A stretch of DNA of 50,037 bases from JALZKA01 sp963725035. Lineage in GTDB: Bacteria > Actinomycetota > Thermoleophilia > Solirubrobacterales > 70-9. The stretch is from positions 1 through 50,037 of the forward strand of contig CAVRWX010000004.1 of the NCBI GenBank assembly GCA_963725035.1. Direction: 5' to 3'. Below, one piece after another: positions 1-8,241 of the stretch. Below the pieces are notes generated by a model. That model worked only from the letters and a program-made list of their open reading frames with translations, was not told the DNA's origin and ran no database searches. Made by a program: the position numbers and the translations under genes. Numbering within the stretch: the first letter of the stretch is position 1; the number at the start of each line of letters is the position of its first letter.

Positions 1-870
1 GGCCCCGGACAGCAGGGCTGCGACTGAGACGGCCCCGGCACCCTCAACAACCAACTTGCCGTGCTGCATCAAGGCAACGATCGCCTCGGCGATCGCATCC
101 TCGTCAACCGTGCACAACTCGTCGACGTAGCGTTCGAGCAGAGGCGCGGTTAGCGCCCCTGGACGCTTGACGGCAATGCCGTCAGCGAGGGCAAACCGCA
201 GATCATCGACCGGGCGCTCTGGATCGGCAACCGGGGCGCAGAGCTCACTCTGGACGCCGACGATGCGAATTGTCGGATCGACCTGCTTGAGGATTGCCGC
301 GACACCACTGGCTAGACCGCCTCCTCCGATTGGGAGGACGACGGTTCGCATCTCCGGGATCTGCTCAAGGAGCTCTGCTCCCAAGGTTGCTTGGCCGAGC
401 ACGATGTCGGCGTCGTCGAAGGGGTGTACGAGCGTGGCGTCGTTGGCATCCGCGTACTCGCGAGCATGGTCAAGACAGCCGTCGACCGACTCGTCGCGCA
501 GTGCGAGTCTGGCGCCCGCCGCCTGGACAGCCCTGATCTTGGACACCGACGCGGTGGAGGGCATAAAGATCTGGCACGCGATCCCGGCCCTGGCCGCAAC
601 GTAGGCGAGCGCTCGCGCGTGGTTGCCGGCGCTTGCGGCGACGACCCCGCCGGGCCCGAAGCGCTCGCGAGCGCCACCAAGCCGGACTGAGACTCCTCTC
701 ACCTTGAAGGAGCCCGTGCGTTGCAGGCACTCAGCCTTGAACTTGACCGTGGCACCGACACGGGATCCAAGCCAGTCGGCGTCTATCACCGGGGTCAAGA
801 CCGCATTGGCGGCGATGCTCTGGCGAGCGGCGGCAATGCGCTGTGCGGATAGATCGAGAGCCTCCTCCAC
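1..870 (-). CDS. Threonine dehydratase (PLP fold type II), 3' end cut by window edge
   Basis: Converts threonine to 2-oxobutanoate and ammonia (or serine to pyruvate) with pyridoxal phosphate, in the cytoplasm. About 290 residues are visible. The PLP lysine is Lys56 in the motif SFKVRG, the phosphate/substrate loop SAGNHA is at about 80-85, and the PLP-phosphate glycine loop GGGG is at about 182-185; all are in the order expected for the family. The chosen GTG at 870 lies 2 bases after the TGA of the ridA-like gene, in the same direction, so the two are translationally coupled. The C-terminus, including any ACT regulatory domain, lies outside the window, so a biosynthetic (IlvA) and a catabolic (TdcB-like) or serine-racemase-like role cannot be separated. 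Confidence 0.9.
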   Translation of the reverse strand, partial: MEEALDLSAQRIAAARQSIAANAVLTPVIDADWLGSRVGATVKFKAECLQRTGSFKVRGVSVRLGGARERFGPGGVVAASAGNHARALAYVAARAGIACQIFMPSTASVSKIRAVQAAGARLALRDESVDGCLDHAREYADANDATLVHPFDDADIVLGQATLGAELLEQIPEMRTVVLPIGGGGLASGVAAILKQVDPTIRIVGVQSELCAPVADPERPVDDLRFALADGIAVKRPGALTAPLLERYVDELCTVDEDAIAEAIVALMQHGKLVVEGAGAVSVAALLSGA

Positions 871-872
871 CG

Positions 873-1256
873 TCAGCCTGGAATGGCAACGATCGCCTCG
901 AGCTCGACGGCGACACCACGAGGCAACGCCGCAACTCCGATCGTGACACGGGCAGGAGGATCGCGGTCGAACCAATGGGCGTAGGCGGCGTTGATCTCGT
1001 CAAAGCGATCGAGCACGGTGGTGTAGACGGTTACCCGCAACGCGCGTTCGAGGCTCGATCCTGCAGCTTCAGCGAGCCCTGCCAACGAGCTCAGGCAGTG
1101 ATCCACCTGCACAGCCGGCTCCGGGTCAACGAGGTCGCCGTCCGCGTTGATCGGAATGACGCCAGAGCAGAAGAGCAGGTCGCCGTGGCGGATCGCTTGG
1201 CTATAGGGACCGATCGCCGCCGGGGCCTTTTCCGAGCTGATCACCTCGCGGTCCAC
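873..1256 (-). CDS. ridA: RidA family reactive enamine/imine deaminase
   Basis: 127 residues, the normal length for RidA/YjgF/UK114 proteins, which form trimers and hydrolyse the 2-aminoacrylate or 2-aminocrotonate enamines/imines released by PLP-dependent dehydratases. Visible family marks are GPYSQ at 16-20, the substrate-carboxylate arginine (Arg103, in PPARVTIG) and the C-terminal VELEAI segment containing Glu120. It starts with GTG at 1256 and its TGA is 2 bases before the threonine dehydratase GTG. The neighbour makes exactly the intermediate that RidA removes, so the operon is functionally coherent. Directly upstream is a truncated glyA 5' piece. Confidence 0.93.
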   Translation of the reverse strand: MDREVISSEKAPAAIGPYSQAIRHGDLLFCSGVIPINADGDLVDPEPAVQVDHCLSSLAGLAEAAGSSLERALRVTVYTTVLDRFDEINAAYAHWFDRDPPARVTIGVAALPRGVAVELEAIVAIPG

Positions 1257-1260
1257 GGTC

Positions 1261-1389
1261 TCAACCGATCGCGATCATGTCGAGCGTTTGCTGCTGGCGT
1301 TTGAGCGCGCCGAGCATGTCCGCCTGTACTGGATCGAGGCTGTCCAAGGGATTCTCGGTAAGTGTGCCATGAGTGGTCAGCCGCTGCAA
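1261..1389 (-). pseudogene. 5' fragment of glyA (serine hydroxymethyltransferase), truncated
   Basis: A 42-codon frame from a TTG at 1389 reads LTTHGTLTENPLDSLDPVQ, then ADMLGALKRQQQTLDMIA, then Ile-Gly-stop. The final part matches the start of actinobacterial serine hydroxymethyltransferase, where a polar helix ends in RQQxTLEMIA followed by SENF. Here the match stops exactly before SENF and a TGA follows, 5 bases before the ridA GTG. No later part of glyA is present in any frame. I read this as a remnant left by a deletion or recombination that joined the glyA leader to ridA. The alternative is a real 42-residue leader peptide. The match is from memory of the family, over about 25 residues. 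Confidence 0.5.
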
Positions 1390-1420
1390 TCCGGAACGTT
1401 GGTGCTTTGTATGAGAAGCG

Positions 1421-1813
1421 CTAGTTCCTCTTCTTCACCCTCAGCGAGGCTTCCATCCCCGACTCGCGGTGGCCGTCGAGCGAGCACCAAAGGATGTACT
1501 TCGAGTCCTGCTTCAGGCGCTTGGTGATCGATCCCACGCCTTCCGGCTTGAGCTCGCCGATCTCCCACGTGACATTTGACCCCTTGCGCTTGACCATCAG
1601 GTCGTGAGGGTCCTCGCCGGTGTTCGTGTACTGGATGATCGCCGGACCGGGCGGCACCTTGGTGCGGGTCAGCGAGAACGAGCGCTCTTCAACCCCGTTC
1701 TGAACGCCGATCGTGGTTGGCCCGTCGCCCGCGGACGCCGAGCCCGCAAGCGACCAGCCCGCGAGAAGGCACAGCGCCCCCGCGAGCGCCCCCGCCGTGC
1801 GCACGGAGTTCAT
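1421..1813 (-). CDS. Secreted cupredoxin-like protein
   Basis: 130 residues with an N-terminal signal peptide (hydrophobic segment about 6-28, ending in small residues near SASA). The body is a small beta protein with a type-1 copper pattern: a histidine in EDPHDL and, near the C-terminus, Cys-x4-His-x4-Met (WCSLDGHRESGM). It is therefore probably an exported mononuclear blue-copper electron carrier or copper-binding protein; copper binding is inferred from the ligands only. The ATG overlaps the TGA of the upstream DUF1501 gene (ATGA), which chooses this start over longer in-frame reading. Third gene of the DUF1800-DUF1501 operon. Confidence 0.82.
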   Translation of the reverse strand: MNSVRTAGALAGALCLLAGWSLAGSASAGDGPTTIGVQNGVEERSFSLTRTKVPPGPAIIQYTNTGEDPHDLMVKRKGSNVTWEIGELKPEGVGSITKRLKQDSKYILWCSLDGHRESGMEASLRVKKRN

Positions 1814-3180
1814 GGCGCGATGATCTGAGGGCGCGCGAAGCCAGACGCGCCGGGAATGATCTGACCGGCGTCGATATCGAACCACTGCTCGAGGATCGAG
1901 CAGTAGAGCGACCGGAAGTCGACGGTGTGGATCAGGTTGTCGTCCTCGTCGAGCGCGCCGGAGCCAAGGCCCTGCCACTCGCCGACCATCTCGCCCTGGA
2001 CCTGCGTGCCCATGACGAACGCTGTTCCGGCCGCGCCGTGGTCGGTACCCGTGAGGTTCTGCTCGGGGCGGCGGCCGAACTCGGAGTACACGAGCGTGAT
2101 CACCCGGTCGGCCAGGCCGCGGGCCTCCAGGTCTGCCTGGAAGGCGGCGAGCGTGCCAAAGGTGATGCCGATGTCGTCGCTAAAGGTTTCGGCCTGGTTG
2201 TCGTGCGTGTCGTAGGCCCCGGGCGCCGAGACGGAGACGCAGCGGATAGGCATGTCGGCGTCGAGCATCGCCGACAGCGCCGACATGTTCTGGCAGAACC
2301 AGTGGTCCGCGTTCGGGTACACGGGAGGAACCGTGACCTCGCCGAAGTTCTCGAGGGTCCCCCGCAACTCGATCGACTGGTCGGCGGTCCGACCGGCGAG
2401 CTTGCGGCCCAGGTCTGAGCTGGCCCCGCCCACCTGCCCCATCGCCTGCACGTGCTCGAACATGATCTCGTCCACGGGCTCCCAGACGCCAGGTGCCCAG
2501 AGGTCGTAGGTCGCACCGTCGATCGCCGCTACCGGGTTGGTCGTGCTGGCGAGGGACGGAAGGAGCCAGCCGTCGAGGGAAAGGCCCTGGATCGGGTTAT
2601 CCGGGACGCCGATCACGTCGATCAGGCGCCCGAGCCAGCCGGTCCGCTCGTTCGGATCGAGCTCGCCGACCTCCCAGTAATGGCGCGAGGTGAAGTGCGA
2701 CTGGTCGGGATCGGTGTAGCCGACTGTCGGCATCACAGTGAGCTTTCCGGCCTGGTGGAGGTCATGAAGCGGGCTCGCCTCGGGATGCCACATCAGGCGG
2801 TCGTCTTCCGTGAAGGTCGGTCCGTCGCCTTCGTCCAGGCGCAGGTCGGGACGCAAGTCGCGATAGATCGAATCGTTCACTGGAGCGAGCAGGGACAGGT
2901 TGTCGGCGCCCCCGTCCAGGAACACGGAGACGATGATCGGGGCCTGCGTCCCCTGCGCACGCGCGATTCCCTCACTCAGATCCGCGAAGCCGAGCTTCGA
3001 AGCGCCGTAGACGGACATCATCCCCAGGCCGGCCCTCATCATGAAGGAGCGCCGCGAGAGGCCCGTGCCCGCGGGGATCGGCATGCCGGACTCGATCTGA
3101 GGCAGGCCCTTGCCGGCCTCGGCTGCGGCTCCGCGCAGGAGGTGCGCGCGGGAGAACTCGTTGCAGTGATTGCAGGCCAT
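1810..3180 (-). CDS. DUF1501 family Tat-exported protein
   Basis: 456 residues. About 40 residues in is a twin-arginine export motif (LSRRSFMMRAG) followed by a hydrophobic stretch, so the protein is probably folded before export. The rest matches DUF1501, a family with an alkaline-phosphatase-like/sulfatase-like fold: the motif FLDGGADNLS follows the signal, and the C-terminal half has SEFGRRPEQN and TDHGAAGTAFVMG, typical of the family. A Shine-Dalgarno GAGGAG precedes the ATG. It lies 8 bases after the DUF1800 gene; DUF1800 and DUF1501 genes are commonly paired in bacteria, but the biochemical role of the pair is unknown. The N-terminus holds a CNHC motif before the Tat signal, of unknown meaning. 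Confidence 0.9.
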   Translation of the reverse strand: MACNHCNEFSRAHLLRGAAAEAGKGLPQIESGMPIPAGTGLSRRSFMMRAGLGMMSVYGASKLGFADLSEGIARAQGTQAPIIVSVFLDGGADNLSLLAPVNDSIYRDLRPDLRLDEGDGPTFTEDDRLMWHPEASPLHDLHQAGKLTVMPTVGYTDPDQSHFTSRHYWEVGELDPNERTGWLGRLIDVIGVPDNPIQGLSLDGWLLPSLASTTNPVAAIDGATYDLWAPGVWEPVDEIMFEHVQAMGQVGGASSDLGRKLAGRTADQSIELRGTLENFGEVTVPPVYPNADHWFCQNMSALSAMLDADMPIRCVSVSAPGAYDTHDNQAETFSDDIGITFGTLAAFQADLEARGLADRVITLVYSEFGRRPEQNLTGTDHGAAGTAFVMGTQVQGEMVGEWQGLGSGALDEDDNLIHTVDFRSLYCSILEQWFDIDAGQIIPGASGFARPQIIAP

Positions 3181-3188
3181 CGTTCTCC

Positions 3189-4527
3189 TCAGCTCGTCTG
3201 CATCTCTGGGGACATCGCGACCATGACCCGCAGGGCGTTCTGGCGAAGGCCGCGGTAGGCCCTCTTCTGCCAGTCGTCTTCGATCACGGCCTCGACGGCT
3301 TCGCCGAACTCGATGAGCCCGTCGCGGGTGGCCGTGTCGATCACCGGGTCGCCCCAGTAACCGAGAGCCTTGTCGACCGCCTCGACGGCCGTCTCGTTGG
3401 CCGGGTACTCGTCGACGTTCTCGATCTCGTCCTTGCGGGTGATGTAGGAGACGGCGAACCAGCGGCCACGGTAGCTGGAGGTGTCGAGCCAGCGCTCCTC
3501 GTCCCACCCCGCGACGTTCGGCGGGCGGAACGGGCGCTGCCCGGCCATGTCGGAGATCCAGGACCAACTGTCCTCGCGGATGCCGGACTTCCGCGCACGC
3601 AGCATTCCCGCGATGTAGACGATCGGCGGCTTCACCATCGAGGGCCCCTCGTAGAAGAGTGGGTGCTTGAGAATCGCCTTGAGGAGGGGCTTGATCGCGT
3701 AGTTCGAGCGATACATCGACTCGAGGTCGGCTTGAGTCGCAGGGTCCGGCGGAACCGGGACGAAGTAGCTCCAGAGCTTTCCGACCAGGTACGGGAGCGT
3801 GCGCCTCGTGCTCGAGGCAGAGGCGGCACGAGTCCCGCCAGTCGAACTCGCCCGTCTTGCCGAAGATCGTCTTCGTTCCCCTGTCGTGGTATTCGCGGTC
3901 GAAGCGGAAGTCCCTGTAGCCGACGTCTTCCCTCCAGGTTGCCCGCCAGCCGGTAAGCGCCCGCGCCTGCTCGCGAACGTCGTCCTCCGAGTACGGGTAG
4001 CCAGACTCATCGGAGACGCCGAGCATGAAGAGCTCCATGAGCTCGCGCCCGTAGTTCTCGTTCGGGTCCCACTTGGAGTTGTAGATACCGGAGAGCCAGA
4101 TCAGCATCGCCGGGTCGGTCGTGACGCGCTCGATCAGCTTGTCGAAGCCTTCGAAGGCTCTCTTACGGAACATGTTCGCCTGCCCGATCGAGATCCGGAG
4201 CGACCCCACGTCGCCGGTCGCGAACCAGTCGTGCCAGTTGAGTGCCATCCGCTCGACCAGGGGCTGGTTCGAGCGCACCATCTTGTCGAGCCACCACAAG
4301 ACGTCGTGGCCGTAGAGGTCGAACGGGGCGAAGTTGCCGTCGGCGTCGCGGGGCGCCGGGCCGATCAGCTTGGCCTTGGGCGGAGCGAGCAGCGAGTTGA
4401 CGGCCTTGGAGAGGCCCTTGTTCGCAAGCTTTTTGGCCTCCCCCGGCTTCGGGCCGAAGCCCGCGCGCCAGAGCAGACGCGATGCCTCCCTCTTGGAGAA
4501 CTCGCCGTCATATACGGGTACCGCCAT
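3189..4527 (-). CDS. DUF1800 family protein, one frameshift
   Basis: Partner of the DUF1501 protein. The N-terminal frame (from ATG 4527) carries the DUF1800 opening (HLLWRAGFG-type, here SRLLWRAGFGPKPGE), the LVERMALNWHDWF and ENYGRELMELFMLG motifs, and runs to LCLEHEAHAP. The protein then continues in another frame as YLVGKLWSYFVP and on through RPPNVAGWDEERWLD to the stop at 3189. The two pieces join seamlessly if one base of the run near 3793-3796 is removed, so one inserted base explains the break. About 445 residues when joined, normal for the family. An alternative ATG at 4545 would add six residues. Divergent from the ZIP transporter gene. Confidence 0.85.
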
Positions 4528-4638
4528 CAGACACCCCATCGGCACTGCTTGGCCGAGTCTTTACGCCTGTGGGCCCGCACTGGACGCTTTCGCCAGGCAC
4601 GGGGAGCCTGCCTGGCTCCAGGCGTGATACTACGCCCC

Positions 4639-5367
4639 GTGTCCGATGCTTTGTTTTGGGGTCTGGTGGCGGGCTCGTCACTCGTGATCGGGGCTGTGAT
4701 CGCGCTAACGGCCTGCCCGCCGGCGCGGATTACGGGTCTCGTGCTCGGCTTCGGCGGCGGCACGCTCATCAGCGCGATCTCGTTCGAGCTCACCGAGGAG
4801 GCGTATTCGCTGGGCGGTGCCGACGCGCTCACCTTCGGCCTTGCGGCGGGAGCACTCGTCTTCTACGTCGGCGACATCCTCGTCTCGCCACGCGCCGAGA
4901 GCGGCATGCACGGCCGGGAGATGCCCGAGCAGGACGAGAGCGGCAGGACCCTGCTACTTGGCGCTTTGCTCGACGGAGTGCCCGAATCGGCCGTCCTCGG
5001 CTCCACGCTTCTCGTCGGCAACGGCATCGGCGTGCCCGTCCTCGCAGCCATCTTCCTGTCGAACCTGCCCGAGGGCATCGGCGGCGCTAGCGACATGCGC
5101 AACTCCGGGGTGTCCAATGGGCGAATCCTTGCGCTGTGGACCGGCGTGGCGCTCATCTGCGCGGCGTCGTCCGCGGTCGGATACCAGGTGCTGGCGGATG
5201 CGGGCGATGAAGTGGTCGCAATAGTCCAGGCGTTCGCGGCGGGTGGCGTACTGGCCATGCTTGCGATCGAGATGCTCCCGAATGCGCACTCGCGCGGCGG
5301 GCGCGCGGCGGGGCTCATGACAGTCCTCGGCTTCGCGCTCGCCTATCTGCTGTCGACGCTCGGGTAG
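4639..5367 (+). CDS. ZIP family metal transporter-like membrane protein
   Basis: 242 residues with about eight hydrophobic segments. It fits the GufA/ZupT-like branch of ZIP divalent-metal (Zn/Fe/Mn) transporters: the paired metal-site helices read DGVPESAVLG and SNLPEGIGGA, where family members usually have HxxPEG and NxPEG. The first histidine is replaced by Asp-Gly here, which may alter specificity. The cytoplasmic loop between helices 3 and 4 is short and contains a single His-Gly-Arg. GTG 4639 was chosen because it gives the usual start (a few polar residues, then FWGLVAGSSLVIGA); GTG 4624 is possible. The 3' end overlaps the convergent phzF-like gene by 25 bases. Confidence 0.83.
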   Translation: MSDALFWGLVAGSSLVIGAVIALTACPPARITGLVLGFGGGTLISAISFELTEEAYSLGGADALTFGLAAGALVFYVGDILVSPRAESGMHGREMPEQDESGRTLLLGALLDGVPESAVLGSTLLVGNGIGVPVLAAIFLSNLPEGIGGASDMRNSGVSNGRILALWTGVALICAASSAVGYQVLADAGDEVVAIVQAFAAGGVLAMLAIEMLPNAHSRGGRAAGLMTVLGFALAYLLSTLG

Positions 5368-6029
5368 GTGCGTAACTCGTCGACGACCGTACGACCGCCC
5401 ACCTCGGTGAACCCCTCGTCGAGCGGGCGGGCGACGATCTCCGACCCGCGGCCCTGGCGGATCTGAATTGGCCGCCCGAGCTGCGCGCAGAGCGCCAGCG
5501 CCGCAGAGCCGGTCGCTTCGTCCTCGGGGATGCCGCCTCCTGTGACGAATGAGCGAGCACGCACCCTCCCGCCGTCCTCGTCATCCCACGCCCAGCAATA
5601 CGCCCATTCCTCACCCCCGGGAGCACCGGCGAGTGCATCGACCTCGGCCGCGTCGGCCAGCTCGAAGTACTCGAATGGCGGCGACCATTCCGCGCGCGCG
5701 GCAACCCACACGATGTCTTCTTCGTAGCGAACCCGCAGCTCGCCGGCCGGCGGCCGGAGGACGGCCACCTCCCCCGCCTTCTCGCGCAGAAGCCAGGCCG
5801 TGCCGACGCTCGGGTGCCCGGCGAACGGCATCTCGATCTCCGGCGCGAAGATCCGCATCTCGCCTCGCTCGAGGTCGTCCACGAACACCGTCTCGGCGAA
5901 GCCAAGGTCGGCGGCAATCGCCTGGCGATCCGCCTCGGCCACCTCGCCACCGTGTAGGAACACTCCGAGCGCGTTCCCCAGTTCGCCCGCAGGGGTTGTG
6001 AAGACGCGAAGGACGTGAAGCTCGGCCAC
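5343..6029 (-). CDS. PhzF family isomerase-like protein
   Basis: 228 residues, shorter than the 260-300 typical of PhzF, a fold with two diaminopimelate-epimerase-like halves. Seen motifs: N-terminal VLRVFTTPAGELGNALGVFL (substrate loop; the family has GNPLAV), the catalytic glutamate region around AETVFVDD, the AGHPSVGTAWLL glycine-rich motif, and the second-half FVTGGGIPEDEATGSAA motif. The known members isomerise a phenazine precursor, but most genomic homologues have unknown substrates, and there are no phenazine genes nearby. The 3' end overlaps the convergent ZIP gene. Confidence 0.83.
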   Translation of the reverse strand: MAELHVLRVFTTPAGELGNALGVFLHGGEVAEADRQAIAADLGFAETVFVDDLERGEMRIFAPEIEMPFAGHPSVGTAWLLREKAGEVAVLRPPAGELRVRYEEDIVWVAARAEWSPPFEYFELADAAEVDALAGAPGGEEWAYCWAWDDEDGGRVRARSFVTGGGIPEDEATGSAALALCAQLGRPIQIRQGRGSEIVARPLDEGFTEVGGRTVVDELRTYPSVDSR

Positions 6030-6042
6030 GCCGACAGGCTAA

Positions 6043-6750
6043 CTAGCTGCCGCCGAGCTCGGCATCGGCGACCTCGCGACCACGCTCGTCCAGGAGGTGT
6101 ACCTCACTCACGTCGCCGAATGCACCATCGAGAGCCCCTCCGGCAGTCCCGCGGCCACCTGAGACCTCGACAGTCGCGATGGCCGAGCGCTCGCCGTCCG
6201 GACCAACGGCGACGAGTCGGTAGCGACCGTCGGGCAGGTCGTAAAGGACCGCGAGGACCCACGACGTCCTGCCCTCGTAGCCATACGCGTAGCCGACTTT
6301 CCTGCCTCCCGGCGCCTCGAGGTGATTGGCCTCGAAGTAGCTGCCGTTGGCGACCGCGAGCACGTTGCGGTACTCGTCGGCAAGGTCGCGATCGCTTGAA
6401 CCCGCAAGCCAGACCGCAGCGGCGGTCAGCCCCACGGCGGCCACGGCCGTGACGATCCGCAGGCGTCTTGGCCAAGTGCCGGCGCTTCGGGTCGGCCGGG
6501 CTGGCTCTCCCGATGCCTTCTCGGGGTCAAGCGCGGTGAAGACGCGGTCCTCGAAGCCGACGGGGGGCTCGGAGCGTGGCGCCAATTCCAGGAGCTCATC
6601 TGCGGCATCCGACAGCGCGCGAACGTGTGCACGGCACGCGTCACATTCGGTCAAATGCCCCAGCGCCTTGGCCCGCTCCTCGCCTCCGAGGAGGCCCAGT
6701 GCCAGGTCGGGCGCGTCCTCACGCACCTGGTCGCATTGCTCGGCGGTCAT
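6043..6750 (-). CDS. Anti-sigma factor with zinc-finger domain
   Basis: 235 residues. The N-terminal cytoplasmic domain has the zinc-binding anti-sigma signature His32-x3-Cys36-x2-Cys39. A linker, then one transmembrane helix (about 97-116), then an extracytoplasmic RskA-like domain of about 115 residues follow. Its ATG overlaps the TGA of the upstream ECF sigma gene (ATGA), the normal arrangement for a cognate pair. It should hold the sigma factor at the membrane until an external signal causes release. Confidence 0.9.
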   Translation of the reverse strand: MTAEQCDQVREDAPDLALGLLGGEERAKALGHLTECDACRAHVRALSDAADELLELAPRSEPPVGFEDRVFTALDPEKASGEPARPTRSAGTWPRRLRIVTAVAAVGLTAAAVWLAGSSDRDLADEYRNVLAVANGSYFEANHLEAPGGRKVGYAYGYEGRTSWVLAVLYDLPDGRYRLVAVGPDGERSAIATVEVSGGRGTAGGALDGAFGDVSEVHLLDERGREVADAELGGS

Positions 6751-7328
6751 GCTGCTCCCCCCATTTCGTCGCCTGCGATCGGCTCCTTCGACTCATCGCG
6801 CGCCAGCTTCAGGAGCGCTGTGCGGATGCGAGTCTTCGCCGTGCCTGTCGGGATGTCCTCGATTGCCCCTACCTCCCTCGCCGTGTAGCCGAAGAGCGAG
6901 GCCAGGAGGAGAGCCCGGCGCTGCTCGGCCGGCAGGGACGAAAGCGCTTCGCGAATCTGGGCGTTGTCCTCGCCCGGCGCAGCCTCCTGGTCGCTCGCGA
7001 CCCGGGCCCAAACGGCGGTGGCCCTATCGCTCGCCTCGGGGTCGATCGGCTCCGGACGCTTGGAGCGAAGGTGGTCGATCGCGAGGTTGCGCGTGATCGC
7101 GAGGATCCAGGTGGTCACGCGCCCCCGGCGCGGGTCGTAGCCCGGTGCATGGCGCCACGCCCTGACGAACGCCTCCTGCGAAATCTCCTCCGCTATGGCC
7201 GTGTCCCCCACCATCGTCAGGGCGAGCCCGAAGACTCGGGCTTGGAAGCGCCGCACGAAGGCGGCGGCCGCATCAGGCTCGCCTGCGGCAAACCCCGCTA
7301 CCAGCGCCTCGTCGGAAAGGGACCACAT
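6747..7328 (-). CDS. ECF-type RNA polymerase sigma factor
   Basis: 193 residues. Sigma region 2 includes AEEISQEAFVRAWRHAPGYDP (about 46-65) and the DNA-melting/-10 helix TTWILAITRNLAIDHLR (about 72-88). Region 4 is the helix-turn-helix around LPAEQRRALLLASLFGYTAREVG with GTAKTRIRTALLKL. This matches the RskA-associated (SigK/ECF19-like) class. Coupled by ATGA to its anti-sigma factor. It is divergent from the cupredoxin lipoprotein at 7448 across a 119-base gap, so that lipoprotein is a candidate target; I could not recognise a convincing ECF promoter in the gap. Confidence 0.93.
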   Translation of the reverse strand: MWSLSDEALVAGFAAGEPDAAAAFVRRFQARVFGLALTMVGDTAIAEEISQEAFVRAWRHAPGYDPRRGRVTTWILAITRNLAIDHLRSKRPEPIDPEASDRATAVWARVASDQEAAPGEDNAQIREALSSLPAEQRRALLLASLFGYTAREVGAIEDIPTGTAKTRIRTALLKLARDESKEPIAGDEMGGAA

Positions 7329-7447
7329 GAGTACCTACTGCCGTTTCGCCCAAAAAGATTGCCGAGGGCCAATCCCTGGGGCGCGCCCAGTCGTATGGGT
7401 TGGCAAGGAAGTCAATTCATTCATCCGCAACTCAGGAGGCTAATCCC

Positions 7448-7870
7448 GTGGTTCGAAAGACCCTTCTCGTTTTCCTGGTTTCGATTCCCCTCGCCTTCGC
7501 GGCATGCGGCGACGACGATGAGAGCGACTCGACCTCGACGAGCGCCGACACCTCCACCGAAACCACCGACACCAGCACCAGCTCTTCCTCCGGGAGCGCC
7601 GCCATCTCCATCTCGGAAACCGAGTTTGCGCTCGATCCGTCCGATCCCACAGCCGAGGCCGGCGAGGTGACGATCGAGGCCGTCAACGACGGAAGCACAG
7701 TTCACAACCTCGAGATCGAAGGCAATGGAGTCGAAGAGGTGACCGACGATCTCGATCCCGGCTCGAGCGGCGAGCTGACGGTCGATCTGGAGGCCGGGAC
7801 GTACGAGATCTACTGCGCGATCGGCAGCCATGCCGCCCAGGGCATGGAAGGCGAGCTCACGGTCGAGTAG
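7448..7870 (+). CDS. Cupredoxin lipoprotein
   Basis: 140 residues. A lipoprotein signal peptide ends in the lipobox LAFAAC, followed by an acidic then Ser/Thr-rich linker of about 35 residues that would act as a tether. The C-terminal ~90 residues form a plastocyanin-like domain with the copper ligands His in STVHNLEI and Cys-x4-His-x4-Met in YCAIGSHAAQGM. GTG 7448 is chosen because AGGAGG lies 8-13 bases upstream; the upstream ATG at 7400 would bury the signal peptide. Probably a membrane-tethered copper electron carrier or copper buffer. Confidence 0.85.
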   Translation: MVRKTLLVFLVSIPLAFAACGDDDESDSTSTSADTSTETTDTSTSSSSGSAAISISETEFALDPSDPTAEAGEVTIEAVNDGSTVHNLEIEGNGVEEVTDDLDPGSSGELTVDLEAGTYEIYCAIGSHAAQGMEGELTVE

Positions 7871-7979
7871 CCGGGGCGCCCCGGGGGCGCGTGAATCTGA
7901 CTCAGTCTCCCCGGGGGGCGCGGCGGCGCTCCCCGGGGTTGTCCTTCGGGTAAAGCCCCGACCGAGAGGACTAGGAGAA

Positions 7980-8192
7980 GTGAGCGAGAGATTCAGGCGC
8001 AGCGACAGGGTCGAGTGGAACTTCCGCGGCCACACCGTGACCGGGCGGGTGCGCAAGCGCCTCGTCGAGCGCACCGAGGTAGGCGGCCAGGTCGTGGCAG
8101 CCTCGAAGGACGACCCCCGCTATCTGGTCCGAAGCGATAGGTCGGGCCGGGAGACGGCGCGGAGGCCGGAGGCGCTGAAGCGACTGAACTGA
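7980..8192 (+). CDS. DUF2945 / HVA1 family small protein
   Basis: 70 residues, basic. The pattern DRVEWNFRGHTVTGRVRKRL followed by VVAASKDDPRYLVRSDRSGR and a C-terminal ALKRL matches the DUF2945 (HVA1, hypervirulence-associated TUDOR) family, a small SH3/Tudor-like beta barrel. Its function in bacteria is unknown. GTG start with AGGAG about 5-9 bases upstream. It follows the cupredoxin gene after a GC-rich gap (7871-7979) rich in self-complementary GGGGCGCCCC-type runs that may form a terminator. Confidence 0.8.
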   Translation: MSERFRRSDRVEWNFRGHTVTGRVRKRLVERTEVGGQVVAASKDDPRYLVRSDRSGRETARRPEALKRLN

Positions 8193-8241
8193 TGCCGCAG
8201 CGGGGCGCTTCGAAATACGCCAAGCCGGGAAGATTTGAGGT

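Noticed and set aside
1810..4545. A single 911-residue minus-strand frame covering the DUF1800 and DUF1501 genes
   Set aside because: It arises because a frame error makes the 5' gene run in frame through out-of-frame sequence into the next. The middle is Arg/Pro-rich noise, and the correct third frame encodes the missing DUF1800 half with its own stop and a Shine-Dalgarno before DUF1501.
3799..4638. Long N-terminal extension of the ZIP transporter frame on the plus strand
   Set aside because: The extension is antisense to the DUF1800 gene with Val/Arg-rich shadow composition; the family start fits GTG 4639.
7329..7447. ECF-type promoter between the sigma gene and the cupredoxin lipoprotein
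   Set aside because: Expected by analogy, but no GGAAC/CGTC-like pair with proper spacing could be identified with confidence.
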